Shown here piece by piece: positions 1-8,682 of a DNA stretch of 64,000 bases. Below the pieces are notes generated by a model. The model searched no databases, was not told the origin of the DNA, and saw nothing but the letters and a program-made list of their open reading frames with translations. The stretch is taken from assembly GCF_019745455.1 (NCBI RefSeq), contig NZ_JAIETD010000033.1, positions 62,001 through 126,000 of the forward strand, written 5' to 3'. The position numbers and the translations under genes were made by a program. The stretch comes from Methylobacterium sp. GTDB taxonomy: Bacteria > Pseudomonadota > Alphaproteobacteria > Rhizobiales > Beijerinckiaceae. The first letter of the stretch is position 1. Each line of letters opens with the position of its first letter.

Positions 1-904
1 CGGCGTTGTAGACGTCGCCGACCGCTGTCCGGACCTCGCCGTCAAGCACGGCGGTGTCGACACCGGAGAGGCGGGAATCGATGGCGACCGCCCCGACCCT
101 GTACTGCGCGCCCTCTTCTACCGTGACGGTGATGACCCAGCCAGCATCCTCGCCCTCGACGAAGCGGGCATCGGCGTTGACGATGCGGAAGTCGGCATAG
201 CCGTTCTTGAGATAGTAGCGACGGACGATATCGAGATCGTTGGTGATGCGATCAGGATCATAGACGTCGGAGGTCTTGATGAAGCTGAGGAAGTTCATCT
301 CCGACGAGGACATCAGCTCCTTGAGCTTGCCCTCGGAATAGACCTGATTGCCGACGAAATTGATCTGCTTGATGCCGGTCTTGTCGCCTTCGTCGATCAC
401 GTAGATCACGTCGATCCGGCCATTCGGCAGGTCGACGGTGCGGTAGCTGACCTTAGCGCCGCCGCGGCCAGCCCGGCGATAGACCTCGCGGATGCGCTGC
501 AGGTCGGCCTCGACGACGGCCTTGTTGAAGCCGCTCCGGCCCTTGGCCTCGACTTGACCTTCGAGGGTGGCCTTCTCGACCTTCTTGTTGCCTTCGAAAA
601 CGACGCGGTTGATGACGTTGTTCTCACGGACACTCACGACCGTGTTCGGGCCGCTGCGCGAAACCTTCACATCCGAGAATAGCCCGGTGGCAAGGAGGTT
701 GCGGCGCGCCTCCTCGGGGGAGCCCGAGGCGGTCCCGGTCACGTAGGACCGGATCGTGTCGGAATCGACGCGCTGGTTGCCCTGAACGACGATCTGCTGC
801 GCCTGTGCGGCGCCGCCCAGGGCCAGCCCGGCCGCCGTGGCGGCGACGAGGACCAGGGCCTGTTCGGCCGGCCTGCGCCGGCGCTTCGTCGTCATCGACA
901 TCAT
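1..904 (-). CDS. bamA: BamA outer-membrane assembly factor (3' part outside window)
   Basis: Core subunit of the BAM complex, which folds beta-barrel proteins into the outer membrane. Translating the minus strand from the ATG at 904 gives an unbroken frame of about 301 residues to the window edge. A basic N-terminus is followed by a hydrophobic signal segment ending near AAQAQ (about residue 36). Then come successive POTRA-type repeats with the usual starts (QIVVQGNQRV, INRVVFEGNKKV, IKQINFVGNQVYS, and YRVGAVAI near the edge). The beta-barrel lies beyond position 1. Further ATGs at 901 and 895 are possible starts. It lies downstream of rseP, the common alphaproteobacterial order, but a strong terminator separates the two. 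The family call is confident. Confidence 0.95.
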   Translation of the reverse strand, partial: MMSMTTKRRRRPAEQALVLVAATAAGLALGGAAQAQQIVVQGNQRVDSDTIRSYVTGTASGSPEEARRNLLATGLFSDVKVSRSGPNTVVSVRENNVINRVVFEGNKKVEKATLEGQVEAKGRSGFNKAVVEADLQRIREVYRRAGRGGAKVSYRTVDLPNGRIDVIYVIDEGDKTGIKQINFVGNQVYSEGKLKELMSSSEMNFLSFIKTSDVYDPDRITNDLDIVRRYYLKNGYADFRIVNADARFVEGEDAGWVITVTVEEGAQYRVGAVAIDSRLSGVDTAVLDGEVRTAVGDVYNA

Positions 905-1120
905 GTAATAGCCCGTCTCTTTTCTTGTCAGCACGGGCTATCGCCCGCGGACGAGCGGCCGTTTACCGGCCGTCCCGAAACCTGGTCTCTGGTCCAGCTT
1001 CTACCGAGTTTCGGAAGCGAAGCAAACGTTCCACTCCCTAGGCTCAAGGGGATTTTGGGGGGACGTGGCCTTCCGGTCACTTAACGGTTCCAGACGACCG
1101 GGAGTTACGGTGTACGAAGC
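905..1120 (-). other. Intergenic leader of bamA
   Basis: This roughly 215-base stretch lies between the rseP terminator and the bamA start. I see no convincing ORF or RNA gene. Because the upstream operon is terminated at 1121-1162, the stretch should contain the bamA promoter, but I cannot pick a -35/-10 pair with confidence. Confidence 0.5.
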
Positions 1121-1162
1121 GTAAAAACGCCCGCAGGTGCCCTGAGAGGGCACCTGCGGGCG
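1121..1162 (-). terminator. Intrinsic terminator after rseP
   Basis: A perfect 16-bp stem (1128-1143 pairing with 1147-1162) encloses a 3-base loop. On the minus strand it is followed directly by a run of five T. It lies 50 bases after the rseP stop and points toward bamA, so it should end the dxr-rseP transcript and force bamA to use its own promoter. Confidence 0.9.
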
Positions 1163-1211
1163 ACGTGCAGAACGGCACATTGAAGCCGGCCGGGCAGCCT
1201 GCCCGGCTGCG

Positions 1212-2369
1212 TCAGGTGCCGCGGCTCCAGGAAGCCGCGAGATTCAGGATGTCGTTCCATCCCGCGAACAGCATGAGCATGAGCACGAGGGCCAGGCCAA
1301 TGCGAAAGCCGATCTCCTGAGCCTTTTCGCTCAGGGGCCGGCCGCGCAGCGCCTCGAAGGCGTAGAACATGAGATGTCCGCCATCGAGCATCGGGACCGG
1401 GAACAGGTTCAGGAGGCCGATCGACACCGACAACAGGGCGACAAGGCTGATCAGGCCGCCGACGCCGCCGACCTTGGCGACCTCGCCCGATACCCGGGCG
1501 ATGCCGATCGGACCCGAGAGCTGGTCGGGGGATTCGCGGCCCGTCACGAGCTTGCCGAGATAGTTCATCGTCCGCTCGACGACGAAATAGGTCTCGTAGA
1601 CGCCGAGATTGAGCGATTGCAGCGCGCCGTATTGAACAAGCTTCGCTTCGGTGCCCGGGGGTCCCTTGAGGCCCAGACGGCCGAAGCGATGCTGCCCGAA
1701 GGGCGTGCGCTCCTCCACGACCTCGGGGACGGCTGTCAGCTCTTTAGGCTCCCCGGCGCGCTCGACGACGACCTTGAGGGCGCTTCCAGCGCTACCGGTG
1801 ACGGTGCGCTGCATGTCCGTGAAGCTGCCGACGGGCGAACCATCGATCGACCGGATCACGTCGCCTGGCTGAAACCCGGCGCGCTCGGCAGCGCTTCCGG
1901 CGACCACGCCCTCGACCCGGGCCGGCGTTTCGTAGCGCCCGCCGAAATAGATCGCCCCCGCGAAGACGAGGATAGCCAGGATGAAGTTGGCGATCGGTCC
2001 TGCCGCCACGATGGCGGCGCGCTTCGCGACCGGCTGTGTCGGGAAGCTCGTCGCCCGCTCCTGCGGGCTCATCCGTGCCAACGTCTCGGTATCCGGAACG
2101 CTGGCGCTGTTGGCATCGCCGTGGAACTTGACGTAGCCGCCGAGCGGGATCGCGCAGAGCTTCCAGCGAGTGCCGTGCCGGTCGTTGAAACCAACGAGTT
2201 CCGGTCCGAAACCGATCGAGAAGGCGTGTACGCCGACGCCGCACCAGCGTCCGACCAGGAAGTGGCCCATCTCGTGGATGAACACCACGATGGTGAGAAC
2301 GATGAGGAACGGGATGACCGCACCGAAGAACCCGGTGGCGGTACCGCCCATGGCACTCAGGAATTCCAT
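1212..2369 (-). CDS. rseP: RseP-type site-2 intramembrane zinc protease
   Basis: Membrane metalloprotease that cleaves transmembrane anchors such as anti-sigma factors and signal-peptide remnants. The first membrane helix carries HEMGH (about residues 32-36), giving the two zinc histidines and the catalytic Glu. A PDZ region follows (about 150-220, VEGVVAGSAAERAGFQPGDV). The C-terminal helix holds the third-ligand motif PMLDGGHL. At 385 residues with one clear PDZ it is shorter than the two-PDZ E. coli protein, which is normal in many alphaproteobacteria. I chose the ATG at 2369 (MEFLSAMGG) because the longer frame, starting at 2405, adds only a charged stretch before the first membrane helix. 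It follows dxr in a minus-strand cluster. Confidence 0.95.
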   Translation of the reverse strand: MEFLSAMGGTATGFFGAVIPFLIVLTIVVFIHEMGHFLVGRWCGVGVHAFSIGFGPELVGFNDRHGTRWKLCAIPLGGYVKFHGDANSASVPDTETLARMSPQERATSFPTQPVAKRAAIVAAGPIANFILAILVFAGAIYFGGRYETPARVEGVVAGSAAERAGFQPGDVIRSIDGSPVGSFTDMQRTVTGSAGSALKVVVERAGEPKELTAVPEVVEERTPFGQHRFGRLGLKGPPGTEAKLVQYGALQSLNLGVYETYFVVERTMNYLGKLVTGRESPDQLSGPIGIARVSGEVAKVGGVGGLISLVALLSVSIGLLNLFPVPMLDGGHLMFYAFEALRGRPLSEKAQEIGFRIGLALVLMLMLFAGWNDILNLAASWSRGT

Positions 2370-2578
2370 GCATCGTTCCTCTCGGCCGCTCTCGCACGGC
2401 CGCACCCGGTCACCCTATCAGATCGGACCGAGGAACCGCCAACGCAAACCGCCGGGACGGCGCCCCCTTGTCGCATCATGGTGTCCGGGTTGGATGAATG
2501 CCCTTGCTCGCGCTTCGGGCATTGTCCTGGATTTGGCAGCGAAGTAATTCGAAAGCCGGTACCCGCCCTGCCATCGCT

Positions 2579-3757
2579 TCAGCCCGCCACCTGCATCTGC
2601 GGCACGGCATGCTCGCTCCAGCGCCGCACCTCGGCGTCGATCGCCAGCGCTTCGTCGACGTCCGCAGGCGCCGCGCGATGAATGCCGGCGAAACGCGTGC
2701 AGGCTCGCTCGACGAGTTCGGCGATTCCGTAGAACGGGATGGCACCCTTGATGAAGGCGGCCACAGCGATCTCGTTGGCGGCGTTCATGACGGTGGGTGC
2801 GGCCCCTCCGTCTCGCAGCGCCGCCCTGGCGATGCGCAGGCAAGGGAAGCGGGTCTCGTCCGCCGCCTCGAAGGTGAGGCTCCCGACCGCTGCGAGGTCG
2901 AGGGGACGGCCGCGCGCGATGGTCAGGCGATCGCCAAGTCCGAGGCAATGGGCGATCGGCACCCGCATGTCGGGCATGGCGAGGCCCGCGGTCACCGCGC
3001 CGTCATGCCAGAAGACGAGGCCGTGGATGACGGATTGGGGATGCACGATGACGTCGAGACGCTCGTGCTCGATGCCGAACAGGTGGTGCGCCTCGATGAG
3101 TTCGAGGCCCTTGTTCATCAGCGAGGCCGAATCGATGTTGATCTTCATCCCCATCGACCAGGTCGGATGGTTGGCCGCCTCCTCCGGTGAAGCCCCTGCG
3201 ATGCGCTGCATCTCCCAGGTCCGGAACGGGCCGCCGGAGGCCGTGATCGTCATCTTGGCGACATCGGAGACACGGCCGTCGCCCAGCGCCTGAGCCAGCG
3301 CATTGTGTTCGGAATCCACAGGCAGCAGCCTCGCGCCGTAACGGGCGGCGTCGCGCATGAAGGCATCGCCGGCGCAGACCAAGCTCTCCTTGTTGGCGAG
3401 TGCCACCGTCCGCCCGAGCCGCAAAGCCGCGTGGGTCGGGCGAAGGCCCGCCGCTCCGCTCACCGCCGCGACGACGATGTCGGCTTCGCGGGCCACCGCT
3501 TCGAGGACCGCCCCCTCCCCAGCGCCGCAAGGGATTCCGGAGCCAGACAGAACCTCTCGCAACGAAGGGCCCGCGCTCTCGTCGGCCAGAGCAGCGAATT
3601 CGGCGTTCAGCTCTCGGGCGAGCTGGCCGAGGGCGGCGGCATCGCGGCCGCCGACGAGGGCGCCGACGCGGAAGCGATCCGGGTGCTGCTTGAGCAGATC
3701 CGTGGTGGAGCGGCCGATGGAGCCCGTGGCGCCGAGGACGGTGACGGTGAGACTCAA
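2579..3757 (-). CDS. dxr: 1-deoxy-D-xylulose 5-phosphate reductoisomerase
   Basis: Second enzyme of the MEP isoprenoid pathway. It converts DXP to 2-C-methyl-D-erythritol 4-phosphate with NADPH and a divalent metal. The N-terminal NADPH motif GATGSIG is at residues 9-15. LANKESLV and the metal-binding VDSEHNA segment follow, then the flexible substrate loop TASGGPFR and the late conserved MNAANEIAVAAF. The 392 residues match the family length. It starts 13 bases after cdsA ends, so the two are probably co-transcribed. With uppS and cdsA it forms an isoprenoid and phospholipid precursor block. Confidence 0.97.
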   Translation of the reverse strand: MSLTVTVLGATGSIGRSTTDLLKQHPDRFRVGALVGGRDAAALGQLARELNAEFAALADESAGPSLREVLSGSGIPCGAGEGAVLEAVAREADIVVAAVSGAAGLRPTHAALRLGRTVALANKESLVCAGDAFMRDAARYGARLLPVDSEHNALAQALGDGRVSDVAKMTITASGGPFRTWEMQRIAGASPEEAANHPTWSMGMKINIDSASLMNKGLELIEAHHLFGIEHERLDVIVHPQSVIHGLVFWHDGAVTAGLAMPDMRVPIAHCLGLGDRLTIARGRPLDLAAVGSLTFEAADETRFPCLRIARAALRDGGAAPTVMNAANEIAVAAFIKGAIPFYGIAELVERACTRFAGIHRAAPADVDEALAIDAEVRRWSEHAVPQMQVAG

Positions 3758-3770
3758 CGGATCATTTCCT

Positions 3771-4643
3771 TCAGGCGGCCGCGATACGGCGCGCGACGAG
3801 ATAGAGGCCGGCGAGGACGGCCACGGCGAAGAACCCGTCGAGGCGGTCCATGACGCCGCCGTGACCGGGGATGGAGCGGCCGGAATCCTTGACGCCCCAA
3901 TGCCGCTTCAGGGCGGATTCGGCGAGGTCGCCGGCCTGGCTCGAGATGGAGGCCAGGGCGCTGGCGAGGGCGACCAGAATCAGGGACGTTTCGGCCAAGG
4001 CGCTCCAGCCCTGGGCACGCGCCACCAGGACCAGGCTAGTGCCAGCGATGATGCCGGCCGAGAGGCCGCCGAGCGATCCAGACCAAGTCTTGTTGGGGCT
4101 TACCCGAGGCATCAGCTTTGGGCCGCCGATCATCCGGCCTGTGATGTAGGCGACGACGTCCGTCGACCAGACCACCGCGAACATCCAGGCGGGCCCGAGC
4201 ACGCCGATCCCGGGATCGTCCCGCAAGGCCGAGGGGACGACGGCGATCACCGACGCGCCGAGGAGGCCGACGACGGCTTGTAGCCGCGACGTGATACCCT
4301 TCGCCAGCACGACGAGGACAGCGGAGGCGGCGATCACAAGCAAAGCAGAGGCGAGGAGCGGCGCCTCTAGCCGCGCACAGATCACGAGCCCGATGAGCGC
4401 CGCCACAGTCACGGCCAGAAGACCCCGCCCCGGTGCGAGGCGGGACATCGCGATCCACTCCGCGGCGCCGACGATGCCGGCCACGAGCCAGACGAGGGCG
4501 AAGGGCCAGCCGCCGATGAACAGCGCGGCCACCACGGCCACTGCCAGGATCACGCCGGATATGGCCCTGAGCCGGAACTCGCTTCCGCCGAGACGGTCGC
4601 GCCGTCGCGATGCCGACGGCGCCGAGCCGCCTCCAGCCGGCAT
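3771..4643 (-). CDS. cdsA: Phosphatidate cytidylyltransferase (CDP-diglyceride synthase)
   Basis: Integral membrane enzyme that makes CDP-diacylglycerol from phosphatidic acid and CTP, the branch point of phospholipid synthesis. Several hydrophobic helices are visible, beginning at AISGVILAVAVVAALF. The C-terminal signature includes PNKTWSGSLGG, then DLAESALKRHWGVKDSG and PGHGGVMDRLD, where the metal- and CTP-binding acidic residues lie. Length is 290 residues. Its ATG shares one base with the uppS stop (TGATG arrangement at 4641-4645), indicating translational coupling. The N-terminal 15 or so residues are polar, and a later start is possible. Confidence 0.95.
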   Translation of the reverse strand: MPAGGGSAPSASRRRDRLGGSEFRLRAISGVILAVAVVAALFIGGWPFALVWLVAGIVGAAEWIAMSRLAPGRGLLAVTVAALIGLVICARLEAPLLASALLVIAASAVLVVLAKGITSRLQAVVGLLGASVIAVVPSALRDDPGIGVLGPAWMFAVVWSTDVVAYITGRMIGGPKLMPRVSPNKTWSGSLGGLSAGIIAGTSLVLVARAQGWSALAETSLILVALASALASISSQAGDLAESALKRHWGVKDSGRSIPGHGGVMDRLDGFFAVAVLAGLYLVARRIAAA

Positions 4644-5521
4644 CAGCCGGCCTTGCCGCTCAGGTCGCCGAAGCGGCGGTCCCGGCGATGGTACTCGTTG
4701 ATCGCCGCACGGAAGGTGTCGTGGTCGAAGTCCGGCCAGAACTCAGGCGCCATCACGTATTCGGAATAGGCCGTCTGCCACGTCAGGAAGTTCGACAGGC
4801 GTTGTTCCCCGGAGGTACGGATGACGAGGTCGGGGTCCGGGATGCCGGCGGTGTCGAGGGCCTCGGCTACGCTATCCATCCCGATCTCGTCGGGGCGTAT
4901 GCATCCCTCGGCGACGGCTCGTGCGATCGAACGGACTGCGCGCAGGATCTCCTGACGGCCGCCGTAATTGAAGGCCACCACCAGGGTCAGGCCGGTATTC
5001 GCGCGGGTCCGCGTCTCTGCCTCGGCCAAGAGGCCGGCGATATCCGGACTGAGGCCGTCCCGGTCTCCGATGATGCGCACGCGCACATTGTTCGCGTGCA
5101 GTTCGGCAAGATCGCGGCGCACGAACAGCTTGAGGAGCCCCATCAGGTCCGCGACCTCCGTGGGAGGGCGGCGCCAGTTCTCCGAGGAAAAGCCGTAGAT
5201 CGTCAGGTAGGTGATGCCGAGTTCGATGGCCGACCGTACCGCGCGTCGCACCGCCTCGACGCCGCGGCGGTGGCCCTCGACTCGCGGCAGGCCGCGGCTG
5301 GCGGCCCAGCGGCCGTTGCCGTCCATGATGATCGCCACATGGGCCGGGATGGGCAGACGGCCGATTGACGGCGCCGGTGAATCGGCATGCTCCGATTCAC
5401 GGGCTTCCAGCACCGCCGGTTCGATCCGCGAGGTGCCCTGTCCCGCGCCGGCAGGCGCCATCATCTCGACCTCAGACGTCATCGCTGCCTTGATCCGACG
5501 CGCGCTCGTGAGGCGATCCAC
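4643..5521 (-). CDS. uppS: Isoprenyl transferase (undecaprenyl diphosphate synthase)
   Basis: cis-Prenyltransferase that extends farnesyl diphosphate to the C55 lipid carrier used for peptidoglycan and O-antigen synthesis. The catalytic Asp lies in [10 protein letters not shown] (Asp about residue 67). Further family motifs are [20 protein letters not shown] and [16 protein letters not shown]. The listed start is a GTG at 5521, preceded by a good GGGAG Shine-Dalgarno about seven bases upstream. An ATG at 5482 with a weaker AAGG is the main alternative. The roughly 60-residue N-terminal extension before the catalytic core is poorly conserved. It overlaps cdsA by one base. Confidence 0.95.
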   Translation of the reverse strand: MDRLTSARRIKAAMTSEVEMMAPAGAGQGTSRIEPAVLEARESEHADSPAPSIGRLPIPAHVAIIMDGNGRWAASRGLPRVEGHRRGVEAVRRAVRSAIELGITYLTIYGFSSENWRRPPTEVADLMGLLKLFVRRDLAELHANNVRVRIIGDRDGLSPDIAGLLAEAETRTRANTGLTLVVAFNYGGRQEILRAVRSIARAVAEGCIRPDEIGMDSVAEALDTAGIPDPDLVIRTSGEQRLSNFLTWQTAYSEYVMAPEFWPDFDHDTFRAAINEYHRRDRRFGDLSGKAG

Positions 5522-5617
5522 CGCGTCTCTCCCTCATCCCCTGGTCGGTTCGATGACGCGAGCCGTCGTGCGGGACCGCCATCCTGTGCCGCCTGTCTCC
5601 GTTCTCCGACCGCACGC

Positions 5618-6181
5618 CTAGACCTGCATGATCTCCTTTTCCTTGGCCGCGAGCACGCCATCGATCTCGGCGATATGCTGGTCGGTGACCTTCTGGACCT
5701 CGGCGGCCTGACGCTTCTCGTCATCCTCGCTGATGGCGGCGTCCTTCTCGAGCTTCTTCAGGTGATCGAGGCCGTCGCGGCGGACGTGGCGGACGGCGAC
5801 GCGGCTCTCCTCTGCGTATTTGTGAGCAACCTTGACCATCTCCTTGCGGCGCTGCTCGTTCATCTCCGGGATGCGCAGGCGGATGGTCTGGCCTTCCGTC
5901 TGCGGGTTGAGGCCGAGGTCGGATTCACGGATGGCCTTCTCGACGGCACTCACCATGCCGCGGTCCCAGACCGAGATCGAGAGGAGCCGGGGCTCGGGCA
6001 CGCTGACGGTGGCGACCTGCGCCATCGGCATTGCGGCGCCATAGGCATCGACTGTGATGGGGTCGAGGATGCTCGGGGTGGCGCGGCCGGTGCGGAGCGA
6101 GCCGAGATCGCCCTTCAGCGAGGCGACGGCGCCCTGCATACGGCGCTTGATATCGTTCAGGTCGAAGTCCGGAATGGCCAT
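5618..6181 (-). CDS. frr: Ribosome recycling factor
   Basis: Splits post-termination ribosomes together with EF-G. The 187 residues are the normal family length. Typical features are [20 protein letters not shown] early, the [14 protein letters not shown] segment, and the [18 protein letters not shown] stretch leading into the long charged helices of the C-terminus. It usually follows pyrH directly in alphaproteobacteria. Here about 700 bases containing a broken BLUF gene separate them. Confidence 0.98.
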   Translation of the reverse strand: MAIPDFDLNDIKRRMQGAVASLKGDLGSLRTGRATPSILDPITVDAYGAAMPMAQVATVSVPEPRLLSISVWDRGMVSAVEKAIRESDLGLNPQTEGQTIRLRIPEMNEQRRKEMVKVAHKYAEESRVAVRHVRRDGLDHLKKLEKDAAISEDDEKRQAAEVQKVTDQHIAEIDGVLAAKEKEIMQV

Positions 6182-6434
6182 GCGTCAAGAATCCCAACGC
6201 GAACAGGGGAAGAAAGCCAGGCCGCGAGGCCGGTTCGTGGCTTCAATGAACCAAAACCCGAATGGTCGCAAATGACCTTCGCACCGACCCTTCAGGTTTA
6301 CGGCCAGGCGATCAGATCAGATGCTGACCCGGCGGACGGTTTCCTTCGGCGCAGTGCGGGCTTTGGATTTCTGGACATCGTGCGTCCCATCGAGATCCCG
6401 TAAGGCGCGCAGCGGACCGAGTGAGATTCCGCCC

Positions 6435-6805
6435 TCATCGCAGCAGGTCGAGCTTCGGCTGCGTCCCGTACCGCATGTGGATGTCATCCAGCGCGGGCGT
6501 GTGCCCGTCAAAGCCGACCACACCATCCTCGCAGTCACGGCGATTGATGGCGTGTGCCGAGAGCACCACGATCCCGCTAAGGAGGTTATCCGTTACCAGG
6601 CCCCAGAGCCGCTCGGCGATCGTGCTCCGGTCCCCTACGATGGCTTGCAGGAAGACCTTGTCGTTGAAGACGAGCGCCCTCGCGAACCGGTGCTGTGATC
6701 GTCTCGGCCGCATGGAGCGAGGACATTCCGCACCATATCACGCATGGAGCCGCGGTTCACCGTCGCCTGATCGCTGCCGTAGAACAGGATCGGGGACAGG
6801 GATAT
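6435..6805 (-). pseudogene. Broken BLUF-domain (blue-light, FAD) photoreceptor gene
   Basis: An open frame from 6713 to 6435 encodes a run resembling the second half of a BLUF domain: ALVFNDKVFLQAIVGDR with the flavin-contacting FLQ, then IAERLWGLVTDNLLSGIVVLS and INRRDCEDGVVGF. The missing first half is in another minus-strand frame just upstream. It reads SPILFYGSDQ, with the Tyr expected in strand 1, then SMRDMVRNVLA. The two frames must be joined by a shift near 6680-6690. The expected start codon reads ATA at 6803-6805 instead of ATG. I infer a single-domain BLUF protein inactivated by a frameshift and start loss. The family call rests on motif memory and is moderate. Confidence 0.6.
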
Positions 6806-6893
6806 CGGGGCGGACCGGGCTGGCCCCAGGGCTCAACGCCGGCGAACATAACAAAACTGAAGACCTCTCAGTGTCGCCGACTGGTCGGCGCCG

Positions 6894-7616
6894 TCAGGGC
6901 ACCACGTGAGTGCTCGGCGCGGCGCCGGTGAGGATCGCGGTGATCGAACTCGGCGCATGGATCGAGCCGACCACGATGGAGAGCCGGCTCTCGCGGGCGA
7001 GGGCGAAGGCGGCGGTGTCCATGATCTTCAGGTCGCGCCGGATCGCCTCGTCATGGGTGAGGCGGTCGTAGCGGATCGCGGAAGGATCGCTCTTGGGGTC
7101 GGCCGAGTAGACGCCGTCCACCTGCGTCGCCTTGAGCACGGCCTCGCAACGCAGTTCCGCCGCGCGAAGGACGGCTGCGGTGTCGGTGGTAAAATACGGG
7201 TTGCCGGTGCCGCCAGCGAGCACGACGACCTGGCCCTTGTCGAGGTGGTGAAGGGCCGGCTGGCGGGCGAAGGTCTCACAGATCGTCGGCATCGAGACGG
7301 CTGACATGGTGCGGGCTTGGACCCCCGCGGCGTTGAGGGCGGTCTCCAGCGCCAGGGAATTCATCACCGTGGCAATCATGCCGAGGGAATCGCCCGTGGC
7401 TCGGTCGATCCAGCCGGCGGACGATATCCGCGCGCCGCGGATCATGTTTCCACCCCCGACCACAAGGGCAACCTGAATGCCGCTGTCGAGGGTCCGGGCG
7501 ATGTCGTCCGCGAGGCTCGCAAGGGTCGGCGGATGCAGCCAGTAGCCGTCGGGGGCGGCGAGCGCCTCGCCGGACAGCTTCACGAGGACACGGCGGAAGG
7601 ACGTCGTCTCGGGCAT
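6894..7616 (-). CDS. pyrH: UMP kinase
   Basis: Hexameric bacterial uridylate kinase of the amino-acid-kinase fold, making UDP from UMP and ATP. Motifs include VLVKLSGEAL at the N-terminus, VVGGGNMIRG, the MNSLALETAL helix, AGGTGNPYFTTDTAAVLRA and the nucleotide-contacting KATQVDGVYSADP. The 240 residues are typical. The ATG at 7616 is chosen because a very strong Shine-Dalgarno (GAGGAGGTGG, 7621-7630) lies just upstream; the longer frame to 7712 has no such support. It faces the divergent kinase-like gene at 7786. Confidence 0.97.
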   Translation of the reverse strand: MPETTSFRRVLVKLSGEALAAPDGYWLHPPTLASLADDIARTLDSGIQVALVVGGGNMIRGARISSAGWIDRATGDSLGMIATVMNSLALETALNAAGVQARTMSAVSMPTICETFARQPALHHLDKGQVVVLAGGTGNPYFTTDTAAVLRAAELRCEAVLKATQVDGVYSADPKSDPSAIRYDRLTHDEAIRRDLKIMDTAAFALARESRLSIVVGSIHAPSSITAILTGAAPSTHVVP

Positions 7617-7785
7617 CGCGCCACCTCCTCGTCGTCGAGCCGCGGGCGCGACCCGAATATTGCGGTGCTCATACGTGAGGGGGAGGCGCGGCGTCGAGGG
7701 CTGGAGCGACATTCCTCACGATCCGACACCGGACCGACGCACAAGCGTGGCATCCCGGCGGCGAGGACGGAGACCGATACACGCC

Positions 7786-8682
7786 ATGCGGGTCGCCCTG
7801 GTAATCAACGCGACGGCCGGCGCGGCAGGCCTTCCACCGAACGACATTCGCGAGCGGTTCGCAAAAGCCGGCATTGAGGTCGCCGTAGAGCCGGACGAAA
7901 CCTTGCCGCTGTCCGACCGCCTCAGCGCCGCAGCCGCCCTCCCGGGCGTCGAAGCCCTTGTGGTCGGCGGCGGAGACGGCACGATCGCCTGCGCTGCGGG
8001 CGTCATGATCGGCCAAGGACTGCCGCTCGGCGTGCTGCCCCTCGGGACCATGAACCTGCTCGCCAAGGATCTCGGCCTCCCATTGGATCTCGACGAAGCC
8101 ATCGCGACGATCTCGAGCGGCGAGACGCGCCGGATCGATGTCGGCGACGTCAACGGGCACAGCTTCCTGATCAACTCGGTCCTTGGCATGCCGGCCAGGG
8201 TGGCGAGGCACCGGGAGGCCCTGAGGGGCGGCTTCGATCCCCGCCTCGCCCTACGCTGGGTCGTGAGCGCCATCCGGCATCTGCAGCGCTATCCAAAGCT
8301 CTCGGTGACGGGAACGACGGACGGCGTCGAGCGGCGTCTGCGCTTCCGACTTCTCGCGGTGGTCAACAACGACTACGTCGAGGCGCCGGGCCGCATCCTG
8401 GTGCGGGACACCCTCGATGGTGGCCAGCTCACGCTCTACGTCCTTGCACGCCTCTCGGTGTCGCGCTCACTGCGCCTCGCCTTGGGTCTGGCTCTTGGCG
8501 ACTGGCGCCGGCTGCCCGGAATCGAGCGGCACGATGTCACCGAACTCACGATCGCGGCCCGATGTCGAGCCTTGAGGGTCATGAATGACGGCGAAGTCCG
8601 CGTGCTCCCCTCACCGCTCCGCTACACGGTCAAGCGCCGTGCGCTGGCGGTGATCCTGCCGCGCGACGGGAAACCCCGATGA
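7786..8682 (+). CDS. Diacylglycerol kinase-family lipid kinase
   Basis: Member of the DAGK/sphingosine-kinase/NAD-kinase superfamily. The N-terminus RVALVINATAGAAG corresponds to the first strand and nucleotide loop. The hallmark GGGDGT is at residues 61-66, and LPLGTMNLLAKDLGLP is the equivalent of the family's G-T-x-N-x-x-A segment. The C-terminal half is the usual beta-sandwich. I start it at the ATG at 7786 since the upstream in-frame sequence overlaps the pyrH promoter region and is not kinase-like. Length is 298 residues. It overlaps the next gene by four bases (ATGA), so they form one unit. The lipid substrate cannot be read from the sequence. Confidence 0.9.
   Translation: MRVALVINATAGAAGLPPNDIRERFAKAGIEVAVEPDETLPLSDRLSAAAALPGVEALVVGGGDGTIACAAGVMIGQGLPLGVLPLGTMNLLAKDLGLPLDLDEAIATISSGETRRIDVGDVNGHSFLINSVLGMPARVARHREALRGGFDPRLALRWVVSAIRHLQRYPKLSVTGTTDGVERRLRFRLLAVVNNDYVEAPGRILVRDTLDGGQLTLYVLARLSVSRSLRLALGLALGDWRRLPGIERHDVTELTIAARCRALRVMNDGEVRVLPSPLRYTVKRRALAVILPRDGKPR

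Noticed and set aside
1374..2681. 435-residue plus-strand open frame opposite rseP
   Set aside because: Acidic, low-complexity product rich in Asp/Glu/Arg, the typical antisense shadow of a GC-rich gene; rseP is fully supported on the other strand.
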